A stretch of 64,000 nt of DNA from Mesorhizobium sp. 113-3-3 (GCF_016756495.1 NZ_AP023244.1:124001-188000); one strand, 5' to 3'. Shown: positions 28,658 to 37,492, counted from the stretch's first letter. Notes: generated by a model from the letters alone, not told the origin. Numbers and translations: made by a program.

Positions 28658-29745
28658 GCGACAGTGCGATCGATTCGAAGATTTTTCGCCAATGGCTGGC
28701 GGATGGCGAGGAACTGGCGGTGCTGGACATCCGCGACAGCGCGACCGTCGGATACGCATCGCCGCTGTTCGCCACCAATCTGCCCGCGGCTCAGGTCGAA
28801 GCGGAGATCGACCGCTTCATACCGCGCAAAGCGGTGCGCACCGTGCTGGCCGATGATGGCAGCGGCGTTGCCGAGCAACTTGTCGAACGGCTGACTGAGC
28901 GCGGCCGCAGCCAGTTGTTCGCGCTGGCGGGTGGAATTCCGGAATGGACGAAAGGCGGTGTGGAAGGCTTGCCGACCTTCGACACGCCCGGCGTCGATTT
29001 TTCGCTGGCGATCCGCGACGAGAAGGGGACGCCGGTCATTACCGCTGAAGAACTCGTGGCGCTCAGGCGTCAGGGCGCCGATGCGGTCGTCCTCGACAGC
29101 CGGACGGTGGCGGAATTCGACAAGGATCATGTGCCGGGCGCCATCAGCTTGCCGGGCGCAGAGCTGGTTCTTCGCTTCGCCGACCTGGTGCCGTCGCCGG
29201 AGACGCAGGTGGTCGTCTCCTGCGCCGGCCTGCCGCGCGCCATCATCGGCGCGCAGACGCTGATCGACGCCGGCGTGCCCAACAGGGTCGCCTATCTGCA
29301 TGACGGCACCAAGGCGTGGCGCGAGGCCGGTCTTGCGCTCGAAACCGGCGGGACCGCTGCCTATGGCCCGGCCAGCGAGGACGCCAAGCGGTTCGCGGAG
29401 GAGCACATCGCAAAACTTGCCGAAGGCGACAGCTTTCCGCGCATCGATGCGGCGACGGCCGCAGCCTGGGCGAAGGACGAAAAGCGGACGACCTATCTGC
29501 TCGACGTGCGCACGCCGGAGGAATTCGCCCAAGCGCATATTCCGGGTTCGATCGCGTCGGAGGGCGGGCAGTTGCTCGGCGTCGCCTACCGCACCATCGC
29601 CGTGCGCGGCGCCCGTGTCGTGCTGATCGACGATCTGCTCGGCGTCCGCGCGACGACGACGGCGCACTGGCTGCAGCGCCGCGGCTTCGAGATCGCCATC
29701 CTCCTGCATGACTTCCAGTCGTCCAGTCTGGTGGAAGCGGCGTAG
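28654..29745 (+). CDS. Multidomain rhodanese-type sulfurtransferase
   Basis: A 363-residue protein built of three rhodanese-like modules. Module 1 (about 10-105) reads AVLDIRDSATVGY and has no catalytic Cys. Module 2 (about 125-235) has VVLDSRTVAEF, HVPGAISLPGA and the active loop CAGLPR with Cys190. Module 3 (about 255-355) has LLDVRTPEEFAQAHIPGS but no Cys in its loop. Rhodaneses move sulfane sulfur between donors and thiols. Coupling to the LLM oxygenase suggests that sulfur released by C-S cleavage is handled here. Only module 2 looks catalytically competent. Confidence 0.85.
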   Translation: MSDSAIDSKIFRQWLADGEELAVLDIRDSATVGYASPLFATNLPAAQVEAEIDRFIPRKAVRTVLADDGSGVAEQLVERLTERGRSQLFALAGGIPEWTKGGVEGLPTFDTPGVDFSLAIRDEKGTPVITAEELVALRRQGADAVVLDSRTVAEFDKDHVPGAISLPGAELVLRFADLVPSPETQVVVSCAGLPRAIIGAQTLIDAGVPNRVAYLHDGTKAWREAGLALETGGTAAYGPASEDAKRFAEEHIAKLAEGDSFPRIDAATAAAWAKDEKRTTYLLDVRTPEEFAQAHIPGSIASEGGQLLGVAYRTIAVRGARVVLIDDLLGVRATTTAHWLQRRGFEIAILLHDFQSSSLVEAA

Positions 29746-29780
29746 AGGCAGGAGAACTGTCAGACGATTTTAGGGAGCCG

Positions 29781-31043
29781 CTATTCGGCGGCTTCCTTTT
29801 GGCGGCGGCGGCCCGAGAGCACATTCTTCTGCATCGCCGTCAGCGAAGATCGTACCGCATCGGCGCCGTGCTCCAGCATCTTCGCTTCATAGGTCGACAA
29901 GGCTTCGAGCAGCGGTTTGCCCCCGCGTTTGGCGGCCACCAGTTCCGGCACCAGCAGCCCGGCGTCATAGATTGCGGTGTTGCCGCCGAGCGCGCGGAAA
30001 TAGGTCATGGCATGGATGGCGTCGCCAAGCAGTGTCACCCGTTTCGTCGGCCATGGCTCGACAGGCTCCGAGCTGTGGACGTGAAGCAGGGCGACCGTCG
30101 ACGGATCTGTGTAGCGGATGAGATTGAGGATCTCCGGATGCCAGTGGCCGATCTTGGACAGCAGCAGGTCGAGCAACTCTGAGCCGGAGAGCTTTGCCAG
30201 CACGTCATCCGTGGCCAGCTCGTCCTTCTCGTATGCGGTGTTCCACCAGACATAGCTGGTGGTGTTGTTGAAATGGAAACCGGCAATGTCCTTGTGGGTG
30301 TCGTCGTCCAGCCCGATCAGCCCATATTTGCGATAGGCCTCGACATTGACCCGGTGGCTGGTGATCATCAGCCCGTGACCTTCCGTCGGCCTGATGCCGG
30401 CATTGTAGTCGAGCAGCAGCGGCGAGATCTGGTGAAGGGCTGCCGCGTGCAGCGTCATCTTGCCGGCGAGGCGCCGCACACCTGTGTCGAAGCTTCGCGC
30501 ATGCGGCACCAACTGTTGGCGCACGCGCGAGCGGGCGCCGTCGGCACCGACCAGAACATCGGCATCAATTGTCGAGCCGTCCTCGAAATGCGCCGTAACC
30601 GAGCCGTCCGGCTGCTCCTCATAGCGTGAAAAGACCTTGCCGTAGTGCACGACGCCGTCGAGGCCGGACAGCAGCACCTGACGCAGCGTGATGCGGCTCA
30701 CCGACTTTTCGATATGCGTGTCATCGGCCTCGCCCTGCGCATTGCCGCCGCCCCAGGCATCCTCGCCCAAGGTCTCGAAATTCTCGTCGAGCAGGATGTT
30801 GCGGTCCGGCGCCTGGCCGAGCGTGGCGACAAAAGCCGCGTAGAGGTCCGGCGGCAGATTGGCGATCAGCGAATCGATGCCGCGCTGGCGGATGCGCAGC
30901 CGGAAACCCTGGACATAGTCGGTGCGGGCGCGATCCTTCTCGAAAACCGCGACGCTGATGCCGTTCTTCTTCAGGCCCTGTGCCAATGTCAGGCCGCCAG
31001 GACCTGCGCCTATGATGGCGATTTCGACATGGTCGGATACCAT
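29781..31043 (-). CDS. FAD-dependent aromatic-hydroxylase-type monooxygenase
   Basis: A 420-residue class A flavoprotein monooxygenase with IAIIGAGPGGLTLAQGL (FAD phosphate binding) at the N-terminus, VLVGADGARSRVR near residue 165, and the second FAD motif RVTLLGDAIHAMTY near residue 340. Such enzymes hydroxylate or epoxidise small ring compounds with NAD(P)H. The frame is open far upstream only because a frameshift in the previous gene joins the two; the real start is the ATG at 31043 or the GTG at 31055, which overlaps the stop of that gene. It is the last gene of the minus-strand operon from 36192. Confidence 0.82.
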   Translation of the reverse strand: MVSDHVEIAIIGAGPGGLTLAQGLKKNGISVAVFEKDRARTDYVQGFRLRIRQRGIDSLIANLPPDLYAAFVATLGQAPDRNILLDENFETLGEDAWGGGNAQGEADDTHIEKSVSRITLRQVLLSGLDGVVHYGKVFSRYEEQPDGSVTAHFEDGSTIDADVLVGADGARSRVRQQLVPHARSFDTGVRRLAGKMTLHAAALHQISPLLLDYNAGIRPTEGHGLMITSHRVNVEAYRKYGLIGLDDDTHKDIAGFHFNNTTSYVWWNTAYEKDELATDDVLAKLSGSELLDLLLSKIGHWHPEILNLIRYTDPSTVALLHVHSSEPVEPWPTKRVTLLGDAIHAMTYFRALGGNTAIYDAGLLVPELVAAKRGGKPLLEALSTYEAKMLEHGADAVRSSLTAMQKNVLSGRRRQKEAAE

Positions 31044-31051
31044 GACGTTGC

Positions 31052-32273
31052 TCACCCGACCGCCGCGAACCTGGGTCTGACGACGGCAACAGCCGGCTTC
31101 TCGGACACTTGGCCGGCAGCCTGGCGGCTGAGCGCCGCCTTGGCGGCGATGGTGCGGATCATGTGGTTCTGCGGCGCGTGCGAGCGCGCGGTCAGCGCAT
31201 CGCGGTGTGTGACGCTCGAGCTGGAAATCCCTGTTGAGGCCGGGATTGCCGGCAAGCTCCAGCGCCAGCGAGGTGACGGCAACGGCATTGTCGATGACGA
31301 CGTGCCGGACCGTCATCCCGTCGGTGCCGACCGGCCGGCCGGCATCGACATCTTCGGCAAGCGAACGCAACAGCCGCGTGCTGATCGCAAGCCTGACCTC
31401 GATCTCCCCCAGCCCCGCCTGGATGTGCGGCACGGTCGACAGCGGCGCGCCGAGGCTCGCCGGCGCATGCGTGGTGACGAAGGAGACCAGGCGGTCGCGG
31501 GCAGCGCGGGCCGCACCGTGGTAGACGGCGCCGATCAGCGAAAAGAAGAACGCTGTCGAACCCTCTTCACGTCGCAGCGGTTCGGACGCCGGCTGCGCCT
31601 CGGTGATGTCTTCGATAGGCACCGCGACGTTGTCGAGAATGACATCGTCGCTGGCGGTGGCCCGCATGCCGGCGGCGTTCCATGTCTTTTCGACGCGCAA
31701 TCCCGGCGCATTGGTCGGCACGAGGAAGGAGGCGAGGCGCGGTTGCGGCTCGTCGGTGAGCGCCAGCAAGTTCAGCCATTTCAGGATGGGAATGCCGGTG
31801 ACGTAGTTCTTGTGGCCGGATATCCGCCAGACATTGCCGTCGCGCCGGGCAATGGTTTCGGGCGGCTTGCCATGGGCGGGCGAGCCGATCCGCGGCTCGG
31901 CCTGCGCGGCGTTGATCAGGGCAGGTCCGAGACGGCCGGCCTCGACAATCCGCTGCACCAGATGGCGCGGCCATTTTCCGGATTTCCGCAGCGCATACTG
32001 GCTGTTGTAGTGCATGGCCAAGACAAGCGCGGTCGACGGTTCGCCACGGCCGATCTCGGCGATCACCGCCTGGGCTTCCGTCAGCCCGCCGCCAAAACCG
32101 CCATGCTCGCGCGCTGTGACGAGACCAAGCAGCCCGGCCTGGTGAAGCCGGTCAAAATTGGCGAAGGGGAATTCCCCGGTCGCGTCGTAGTGCGCCGCGG
32201 TCAGCGCGAAGTCGTCGGCAAGGCTCGCCACCGTGTCGAGGAGTTGCGGAAACTCGGGGATCGTCGAGGTCAT
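31052..32273 (-). pseudogene. Acyl-CoA-dehydrogenase-fold monooxygenase (SfnB/DszC-like), frameshifted
   Basis: About 406 residues if repaired. Frame 1 encodes the N-terminal and central domains (GLVTAREHGGFGGGLTEAQA, then WRISGHKNYVTGIPILK) up to LNRDFQLERH at about 31205. The C-terminal helical end (HRDALTARSHAPQNHMIRT) is in the next frame and ends at 31052. One extra base in a short CA-repeat near 31200 accounts for it. Without repair the frame runs into the FAD monooxygenase and makes an apparent 835-residue fusion. The ATG at 32273 is preferred to a GTG at 32288. Confidence 0.75.
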
Positions 32274-32288
32274 GAAGCTGGCTTTCAC

Positions 32289-33326
32289 TCAGGCGGCGGC
32301 GCGGATGTTCACCAGATCGAGCGGCCGGCGATCGACCCATTCCTCGACGTCGAAATCGCTGGCGAGAACACCCCAGTCACGCAGGAAATCCTTGTAGTGG
32401 GAAACCGCCGCGACGAGCTCAGGCTGCAGTCCGAGGCCGAGGTGTTTGTGGACATCCGGGCCATTGGCGGCCAGCACCTGTTCTTCGGTGGCACCGGATT
32501 CGCGGGCGACGAAGCGGCGCGTCTCGTCTGGATGCGCCTCGGCCCAGGCGCTGGCGCGCAGGATCGTCTCGATCAGTCGCGCGACCAGATCGGGGCGCTC
32601 TTCGGCCAGCAAATTGTCGACGGTCAAAACGCGCGGCGAACCCGAATTGATGCGGATGTTCGGGTCGGGGTGGAAGCCGAATTCGGCGACCTGGATGGCG
32701 GCGATCAGATTGGCGACATTGATGCCGGCCGTACCTTTGACATAGATGGCGTCGACCTCGCCGCGGATCAGGGCGGCTACCTCCTCGCCATAGGCCTGCT
32801 TGCGCTTGAGGCCGAACAGCGATGGCCCTTCCTGGCTGTCGAGCACGCTGTCGGCCAGCGCGATGTCCACGATCTCGACCTCGGCATGGCTGAGCCCTTC
32901 GAGCGAGAGCGCCGAGACCAGTCCCTTCAGCGCCGTCGCCCGCATGAAGTCGACAATGCCTTCGGGACGCCGGGCGATGCCGAAGCGGCGGCCTTTCAGG
33001 TCCTGCGTTGTCCTGATGCCGGTACCGGGCAAGGTGATGATCGCCTGGAACTCGTCGGTCCAGGTGATACCGACGAGACGCGTCTTGCGCCCTTCGGAGC
33101 GCGCGCGGATCGGCGGCACGTTGCCGCCGTGGCGGAACGACCAGTCGAGCGTGTGGTTGAAATGGCTCTGGCGGATATCGCGGTTGGGTGAATCGATGAT
33201 CGACTTCAGTTCGATACCCTCCTTGCGGAAGGTTTCGTCGAGAAGCCCGAGCTGCGCGGCAAGGCCGACAGGCGTCGGCACCGGGCAGCGCGTGTACCAG
33301 ATTTCGGAGATCGCGGTCGTGGTCAT
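32289..33326 (-). CDS. DszB-like sulfinate desulfinase (SsuA fold)
   Basis: A 345-residue protein with the fold of sulfonate-binding proteins but no signal peptide, so cytosolic. It matches DszB, the 2-(2'-hydroxyphenyl)benzenesulfinate desulfinase. YTRCPVP puts Cys14 where DszB has catalytic Cys27, and His55 and Arg65 (SHFNH, FRHGGNVPP) keep the 10-residue spacing of DszB His60 and Arg70. The reaction would release sulfite from an aryl or alkyl sulfinate. It lies between an SfnG-like oxygenase and a DszC-like gene, the expected context. GGAG precedes the ATG. Alternative: an unusual cytosolic SsuA homologue. Confidence 0.7.
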   Translation of the reverse strand: MTTTAISEIWYTRCPVPTPVGLAAQLGLLDETFRKEGIELKSIIDSPNRDIRQSHFNHTLDWSFRHGGNVPPIRARSEGRKTRLVGITWTDEFQAIITLPGTGIRTTQDLKGRRFGIARRPEGIVDFMRATALKGLVSALSLEGLSHAEVEIVDIALADSVLDSQEGPSLFGLKRKQAYGEEVAALIRGEVDAIYVKGTAGINVANLIAAIQVAEFGFHPDPNIRINSGSPRVLTVDNLLAEERPDLVARLIETILRASAWAEAHPDETRRFVARESGATEEQVLAANGPDVHKHLGLGLQPELVAAVSHYKDFLRDWGVLASDFDVEEWVDRRPLDLVNIRAAA

Positions 33327-33335
33327 GGTTGCTCC

Positions 33336-34520
33336 TCAGGCGTTGCGCAGGCCGGCCTGTTTCATCAGCGGCAGGATGTTTTCGCCGAAGAATTCAAGGT
33401 CGGGCTTGAAGTCGAAGAAGGACAGCTGCAGGCCGTCTATGCCGGCGTCCTTGAGCTTGACGAACTGGTCGACGATCTGTTCGGGCGTGCCGATGAGATA
33501 GATGTTGCCGCCGACCTTGGCGTAAGGATCGTCGCGGCCTTCGCGGCCTTTCCAGGCCTGGGCGTCGCTGTTGAAGGTCTGGAAGCCTTTCGGTGTGCGG
33601 CTGTCGGCATGAGCGACGATCTCATCGGCGACCGCCCAGGCTTCTTTTTCCGTCGGTCGGCTGATGACCAGCGGATTGAGCAGCGTGCGCACGGTGCGGC
33701 CGACACCGAGGGCTGCGTCCTTCACCTTCTTGGTATGCGCCGGCAATGCCTCCAGCGCGCTGGCGATGTCGGAGCCGGCCGGGCTGGTGACGAAGACGAT
33801 GTCGGAGTAACGGCCGGCAAAAGAAATGCCGGCATCGGAACCGGTGGCGTTGACCAGGATCGGCCTGCCGTAATTCGGCTTCGGCGTGACAAAGCCGCCA
33901 TTGAGCTTCCAGCTCGATTCTCCGGAGAAGGAGAAATTCTCGTCGTCCTGCCACAGCCGCTGCAGCACCTCGACGAACTCGGCCGCGAGTTCATAGCGGC
34001 GGTCATGCTCGATGCGGTTCCAGCCGAACATCTCGTGTTCTACCGCGCGATGGCCGGTGACCACGTTGATGCCCCAGCGGCCGCCGGAGATATGGTCGAG
34101 CGTGGCGCCGAATTTCGCCAGATGCAGCGGATGCCACGGGCCGTAGAGAACATGCATGGTCGAGATCAGCATGATCTTCTTGGTGATTGCGGCCATCGCC
34201 GCCACGGACACGAAACTGTCCAGCGCCTGGCCGTTGAAAACGCCGCCATAGCCGCCCTTGGGCAGCCATTGGCTGAGCGCGAAGACGAGGTCGAAGCCAA
34301 GCTCCTCGGCCTTGAGCGTCAGGTCGCGATTGTAGTCGAAGCGCCAGTCGGTCGAGCGCGGCAGGGTCGAGTTGGTCCAGCCGCCGGCCTGGATCGGCAG
34401 GAAGAGCCCGAGCAGCACCGGCTGCTGAAGCGCTTTCGACAGCGGGCTGTCCGGATAGTCGGTCGGCGCCTTGAAGAAGGGTGTGCCGACGATGGAACCA
34501 GGCTTGTGGGCGAGCGTCAT
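33336..34520 (-). CDS. SfnG-like FMNH2-dependent sulfone monooxygenase (LLM class)
   Basis: A 394-residue luciferase-like oxygenase of the SfnG/SsuD side of the family: LLGLFLPIQAGGWTNS, LGFDLVFALSQW, LISTMHVLYGPWHPLHLAKF, ISGGRWGINVVTGH and GTPEQIVDQFVKLKDAGIDG. SfnG converts dimethyl sulfone to methanesulfinate, and a sulfinate is what the DszB-like protein encoded nine bases downstream would desulfinate. The ATG at 34520 is chosen because the N-terminal extension to 34805 overlaps the binding-protein gene. Substrate size is open. Confidence 0.82.
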   Translation of the reverse strand: MTLAHKPGSIVGTPFFKAPTDYPDSPLSKALQQPVLLGLFLPIQAGGWTNSTLPRSTDWRFDYNRDLTLKAEELGFDLVFALSQWLPKGGYGGVFNGQALDSFVSVAAMAAITKKIMLISTMHVLYGPWHPLHLAKFGATLDHISGGRWGINVVTGHRAVEHEMFGWNRIEHDRRYELAAEFVEVLQRLWQDDENFSFSGESSWKLNGGFVTPKPNYGRPILVNATGSDAGISFAGRYSDIVFVTSPAGSDIASALEALPAHTKKVKDAALGVGRTVRTLLNPLVISRPTEKEAWAVADEIVAHADSRTPKGFQTFNSDAQAWKGREGRDDPYAKVGGNIYLIGTPEQIVDQFVKLKDAGIDGLQLSFFDFKPDLEFFGENILPLMKQAGLRNA

Positions 34521-34581
34521 TTTGGGATCTCTCGGGGAGGGGAAAGAACCCTGCGCGAAGGACCGCGCATGGGTTGGCGGA

Positions 34582-36192
34582 TCAGGCGACGATATGGGCT
34601 GTTGCAAGGGAGCCGGCATTGCCCTCGGCGCCCACCGTGTGGTCGGCGACGCGCTTGTTGTAGAGGGTGATTTCCGGCTGGCTGACGATGCCGATGTCGG
34701 GCAGGTCCTCGACCAGGATCTGCTGGATCGCGGCCCATTGTTCGAAGCGCTTTTCGTGGTCGACCTCGACGGCGGCCGCCTCAAGCAGTTCATCGACCTT
34801 GGCATTGCTGTATTTCGAACCGTTGGAGAACGGCACGCCCGGCTTGAAATTCTTCGACCAGTAGAGGCGCTGCACGCCGACCGTCGGGTCGAACAGATTG
34901 CTCATGCCGTTGAAGGTGAAGTCGAAATCGCGATCGGTGTAGATGCGTTTGGTGTAGGTGGCGAAATCTTGGCTGCGCACGGTGACCGCGATCCCGACCG
35001 CCGACAGCGCCTGCTTGATGTAGTCGGCGCCGCGCTTGTAGGTCTCACCGCTCGGCACATAATCGTGGACAAGCTTGAGCCGGGTGCCGTCGGCGTCGCG
35101 TGGCAAGCCTGCCTCGTCGAGCAGTTTCTCGGCGGCGGCAATGTCGACCGGATAGGTCTTCAGGTCCGCGACGAACCACTTCTTCAGATTGGGGTTGATC
35201 GGGCCGGGAATGCTTGCGCCATAACCATAGTTGATCGTGTCGCGGATAATGTCGCGGTCGATGACATGGGCGAAAGCGCGGCGGACGCGAACATCCTGGA
35301 AATAGGGTTTTTCCAGGTTGAACTCGACCCGGCTGATGCCGTTGGAATACTGGTAGCCCTGCTTCTCGAAACCGATATGCGGCAGCGTTTCGAAGCGCTG
35401 CAAGTCGCTGTACGGAATCGGCGTTGCCGGCGCCAGATCGATCTCGCCGGTCTCCAGCGCCAAAGCGCGCGCGGAGGCGTCGGGGATGAAGCGGACGATC
35501 AGCCGGTCGAGATAGGGCCGCGGCGCGTCCCAATAATCGGGATTGCGTTCGTAGACGATGTGGCTGCCGCGCACCCATTCCTTGAAGACGAAGGGGCCGG
35601 TGCCGACGGGTGCCGTGTTGACCGGGTTTTCGGCAGCCTTGCTGCCGTCATAAAGGTGTTGCGGCACGATCGGCGTTTCGGCCGCGGCCAGCGCCGTGAT
35701 CAGGTAGGGCGCCGGCTTCGACAGCACCAGCGCCACGGTCAGCGGGTCCGGTGTCTGGATGTCGACAAGGTTGAGGAAGGTGTTGCGGCCGCGCGGATGA
35801 ACCTCCTTGATCGTGGCGATCGAGTAGGCGACATCAGCGGCGGTGAATGACTGGCCGTCATGCCACTTCACGCCTTCGCGCAGCTTGAAAGTGTAGTGCA
35901 GGCCGTCATCGCTGACCGACCATTGTTTTGCCAGCGACGGGCGCGGCGTGAGATCGAAATCGTAGGTCAGCAGACCCTCTGTGGTCTTGGCCGAGACGTA
36001 GACGGAATTGAACGCCGTATGCGCGATGGTCGTCAGCACCGGTGGCTCGGCCGACAGCAAAAATGTCGCCGTACCGCCCTGCTTCGGCTCGGCGGCGTAG
36101 GCCCGGCGCGATACCGGCAATAGGGTCGCTCCGAGCGCGGCTGCCGAGATGCCGAGGAACCTGCGGCGGTTCGGAATGAGGAAATGAGACAT
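34582..36192 (-). CDS. Opp/Dpp-family ABC substrate-binding protein, third paralogue
   Basis: A 536-residue family 5 periplasmic binding protein with a Tat-type signal (NRRRFLGISAAALGA, cleavage near RAYA). Segments include LAKQWSVSDDGLHYTFKLRE, IVPQHLYDG and VGTGPFVFKEWVRGSHIVY. It heads the minus-strand operon SBP-SfnG-DszB-DszC-FAD monooxygenase and is divergent from the Opp-type permease/ATPase operon at 36506, so importer and catabolic genes face away from one regulatory region. The first ATG with a proper signal peptide is at 36192. Confidence 0.88.
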   Translation of the reverse strand: MSHFLIPNRRRFLGISAAALGATLLPVSRRAYAAEPKQGGTATFLLSAEPPVLTTIAHTAFNSVYVSAKTTEGLLTYDFDLTPRPSLAKQWSVSDDGLHYTFKLREGVKWHDGQSFTAADVAYSIATIKEVHPRGRNTFLNLVDIQTPDPLTVALVLSKPAPYLITALAAAETPIVPQHLYDGSKAAENPVNTAPVGTGPFVFKEWVRGSHIVYERNPDYWDAPRPYLDRLIVRFIPDASARALALETGEIDLAPATPIPYSDLQRFETLPHIGFEKQGYQYSNGISRVEFNLEKPYFQDVRVRRAFAHVIDRDIIRDTINYGYGASIPGPINPNLKKWFVADLKTYPVDIAAAEKLLDEAGLPRDADGTRLKLVHDYVPSGETYKRGADYIKQALSAVGIAVTVRSQDFATYTKRIYTDRDFDFTFNGMSNLFDPTVGVQRLYWSKNFKPGVPFSNGSKYSNAKVDELLEAAAVEVDHEKRFEQWAAIQQILVEDLPDIGIVSQPEITLYNKRVADHTVGAEGNAGSLATAHIVA

Positions 36193-36319
36193 CGCGCCTA
36201 GTCCTTTTTTGCTACCCGCCCCGATCAGCCGGTCGTCAGCCGCCGGGTGAAAAATCCGTCGTTCCAAGAGCAGGCCTGTTTGCGAAAAGATTTGGCCGAC
36301 CCGCCCTCATGCTTAAGAT

Positions 36320-36353
36320 TTCATGCTTCGAACGGCTAATTTCGTAGCATGAA
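36320..36353. promoter_or_regulatory. Inverted repeat in divergent regulatory region (1 of 3)
   Basis: TTCATGCT (36320-36327) and AGCATGAA (36346-36353) are perfect inverted copies separated by 18 bases, between the divergent binding-protein and permease genes. A protein-binding dyad is likely. Confidence 0.45.
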
Positions 36354-36356
36354 ATA

Positions 36357-36397
36357 AAATTCCATTCTGCAAAATTGCCATTTGCAGGATGAAATTT
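36357..36397. promoter_or_regulatory. Long inverted repeat in divergent regulatory region (2 of 3)
   Basis: Arms 36357-36373 and 36381-36397 (17 bases each) match at 15 positions; the inner CTGCAAA/TTTGCAG part is perfect with a 7-base spacer. No T-run follows, so it is more likely an operator than a terminator. Confidence 0.5.
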
Positions 36398-36409
36398 CTG
36401 AATTCAGAT

Positions 36410-36435
36410 TTGACAACGTCTATAAATCTTGTCAA
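36410..36435. promoter_or_regulatory. Inverted repeat in divergent regulatory region (3 of 3)
   Basis: TTGACAA (36410-36416) and TTGTCAA (36429-36435) are perfect inverted copies with a 12-base spacer containing TCTATAAATC. TTGACA also matches a -35 box for the plus-strand operon starting 70 bp downstream, so a repressor here would block the promoter. Confidence 0.45.
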
Positions 36436-36505
36436 CTAAAAAGCACGGAGCTCTCCGCGAAACAGCAAGCCGGTAACGTCAGCCACAGCCGGGATAGCGA
36501 AAACG

Positions 36506-37492
36506 ATGTCGACCCTGACGCGCATTGGCAGAACGTTTCGACGCACCGCGATCCAGGCGGTGCCAACCGTGCTGGGCATCGTGATCCTGAACTTCTTTCT
36601 GCTGCAGCTCGCGCCCGGCGATGCCGCCGACGTCATGGCCGGCGAGGCCGGTTCTGCCACGGTAGAGACGATGGCGGCGCTGCGCGAACGCTTTGGCCTC
36701 GACAATCCGCTGCTCGTCCAGCTGTTCAACTATCTCTACAATCTGGCGCATTTCAGCCTCGGCTTTTCGCCGCGTTACGGCATGCCGGTCGCCGATCTGA
36801 TCGGCCAGCGGCTGCCGGGTACGCTGCTGCTGATGGCGGTGGCGCTGAGCATTGCGATCGCACTCGGCCTCGTGCTCGGTTCGCTGATGGCGGCGTTTTC
36901 CGGTCGGCTGCCGGATCGCCTGCTGTCGGTGCTTTCGCTGCTGTTTTATTCCATCCCGGGCTTCTGGATCGGTTTGATGCTGATCGTGCTGTTCTCGGTC
37001 AAGCTCGGCTGGCTGCCGAGCGGCGGTTCGGGAACCATCGGCAGCAACCTGACTGGCCTTGCCGGCTTCTGGGACAAGGCGCGCTACATGATCTTGCCGG
37101 CGTTGTCGCTAGCGCTGTTCTACGTGGCAATCTATGCGCGGCTGACCCGGGCGGCGATGCTGGAAGTCCAGTCACAGGACTATGTGCGCACGGCCGCCGC
37201 CAAGGGCCTGTCGCCGACTATCATCACCATCCGCCACGTTCTGCGCAACGCGCTGATCCCTATCACCACCATGGCCGGCATGCACGTCGGCGGCATGCTC
37301 GGTGGCGCCGTGGTTGTCGAGACCGTCTATTCCTGGCCAGGCCTCGGGCGTCTCGCCTTCGAGGCCGTAATGGGCCGCGATTTCACCGTGCTGCTTGGCA
37401 TCCTTCTGCTGTCGTCGCTGCTGGTCATCATCGCCAACGCGACCGTTGACCTTCTGCACGCCTGGCTCGATCCCCGCATCGGAGTACGCTGA
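36506..37492 (+). CDS. Opp/Dpp-type ABC transporter permease (DppB-like)
   Basis: A 328-residue inner-membrane permease with about six helices. It starts TLTRIGRTFRRTAIQAVPTV, the usual cytoplasmic lead, and carries the ATPase-contact loop YVRTAAAKGLSPTIITIRHV near residue 225. Conserved FNYLYNLAHFSLGFSPRYG follows the first periplasmic loop. Its stop overlaps the next ATG. It belongs to a four-gene operon of two permeases and two ATPases. Confidence 0.9.
   Translation: MSTLTRIGRTFRRTAIQAVPTVLGIVILNFFLLQLAPGDAADVMAGEAGSATVETMAALRERFGLDNPLLVQLFNYLYNLAHFSLGFSPRYGMPVADLIGQRLPGTLLLMAVALSIAIALGLVLGSLMAAFSGRLPDRLLSVLSLLFYSIPGFWIGLMLIVLFSVKLGWLPSGGSGTIGSNLTGLAGFWDKARYMILPALSLALFYVAIYARLTRAAMLEVQSQDYVRTAAAKGLSPTIITIRHVLRNALIPITTMAGMHVGGMLGGAVVVETVYSWPGLGRLAFEAVMGRDFTVLLGILLLSSLLVIIANATVDLLHAWLDPRIGVR

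Noticed and set aside
29781..32288. A novel fused oxygenase of 835 residues
   Set aside because: The join falls in a frameshifted stretch, and the missing C-terminus of the first enzyme is present in the next frame with its own stop. Two genes are the better reading.
30645..33191. An 848-residue plus-strand frame
   Set aside because: It lies opposite the DszB-like, DszC-like and FAD monooxygenase genes and reads as antisense; no domain is recognisable.
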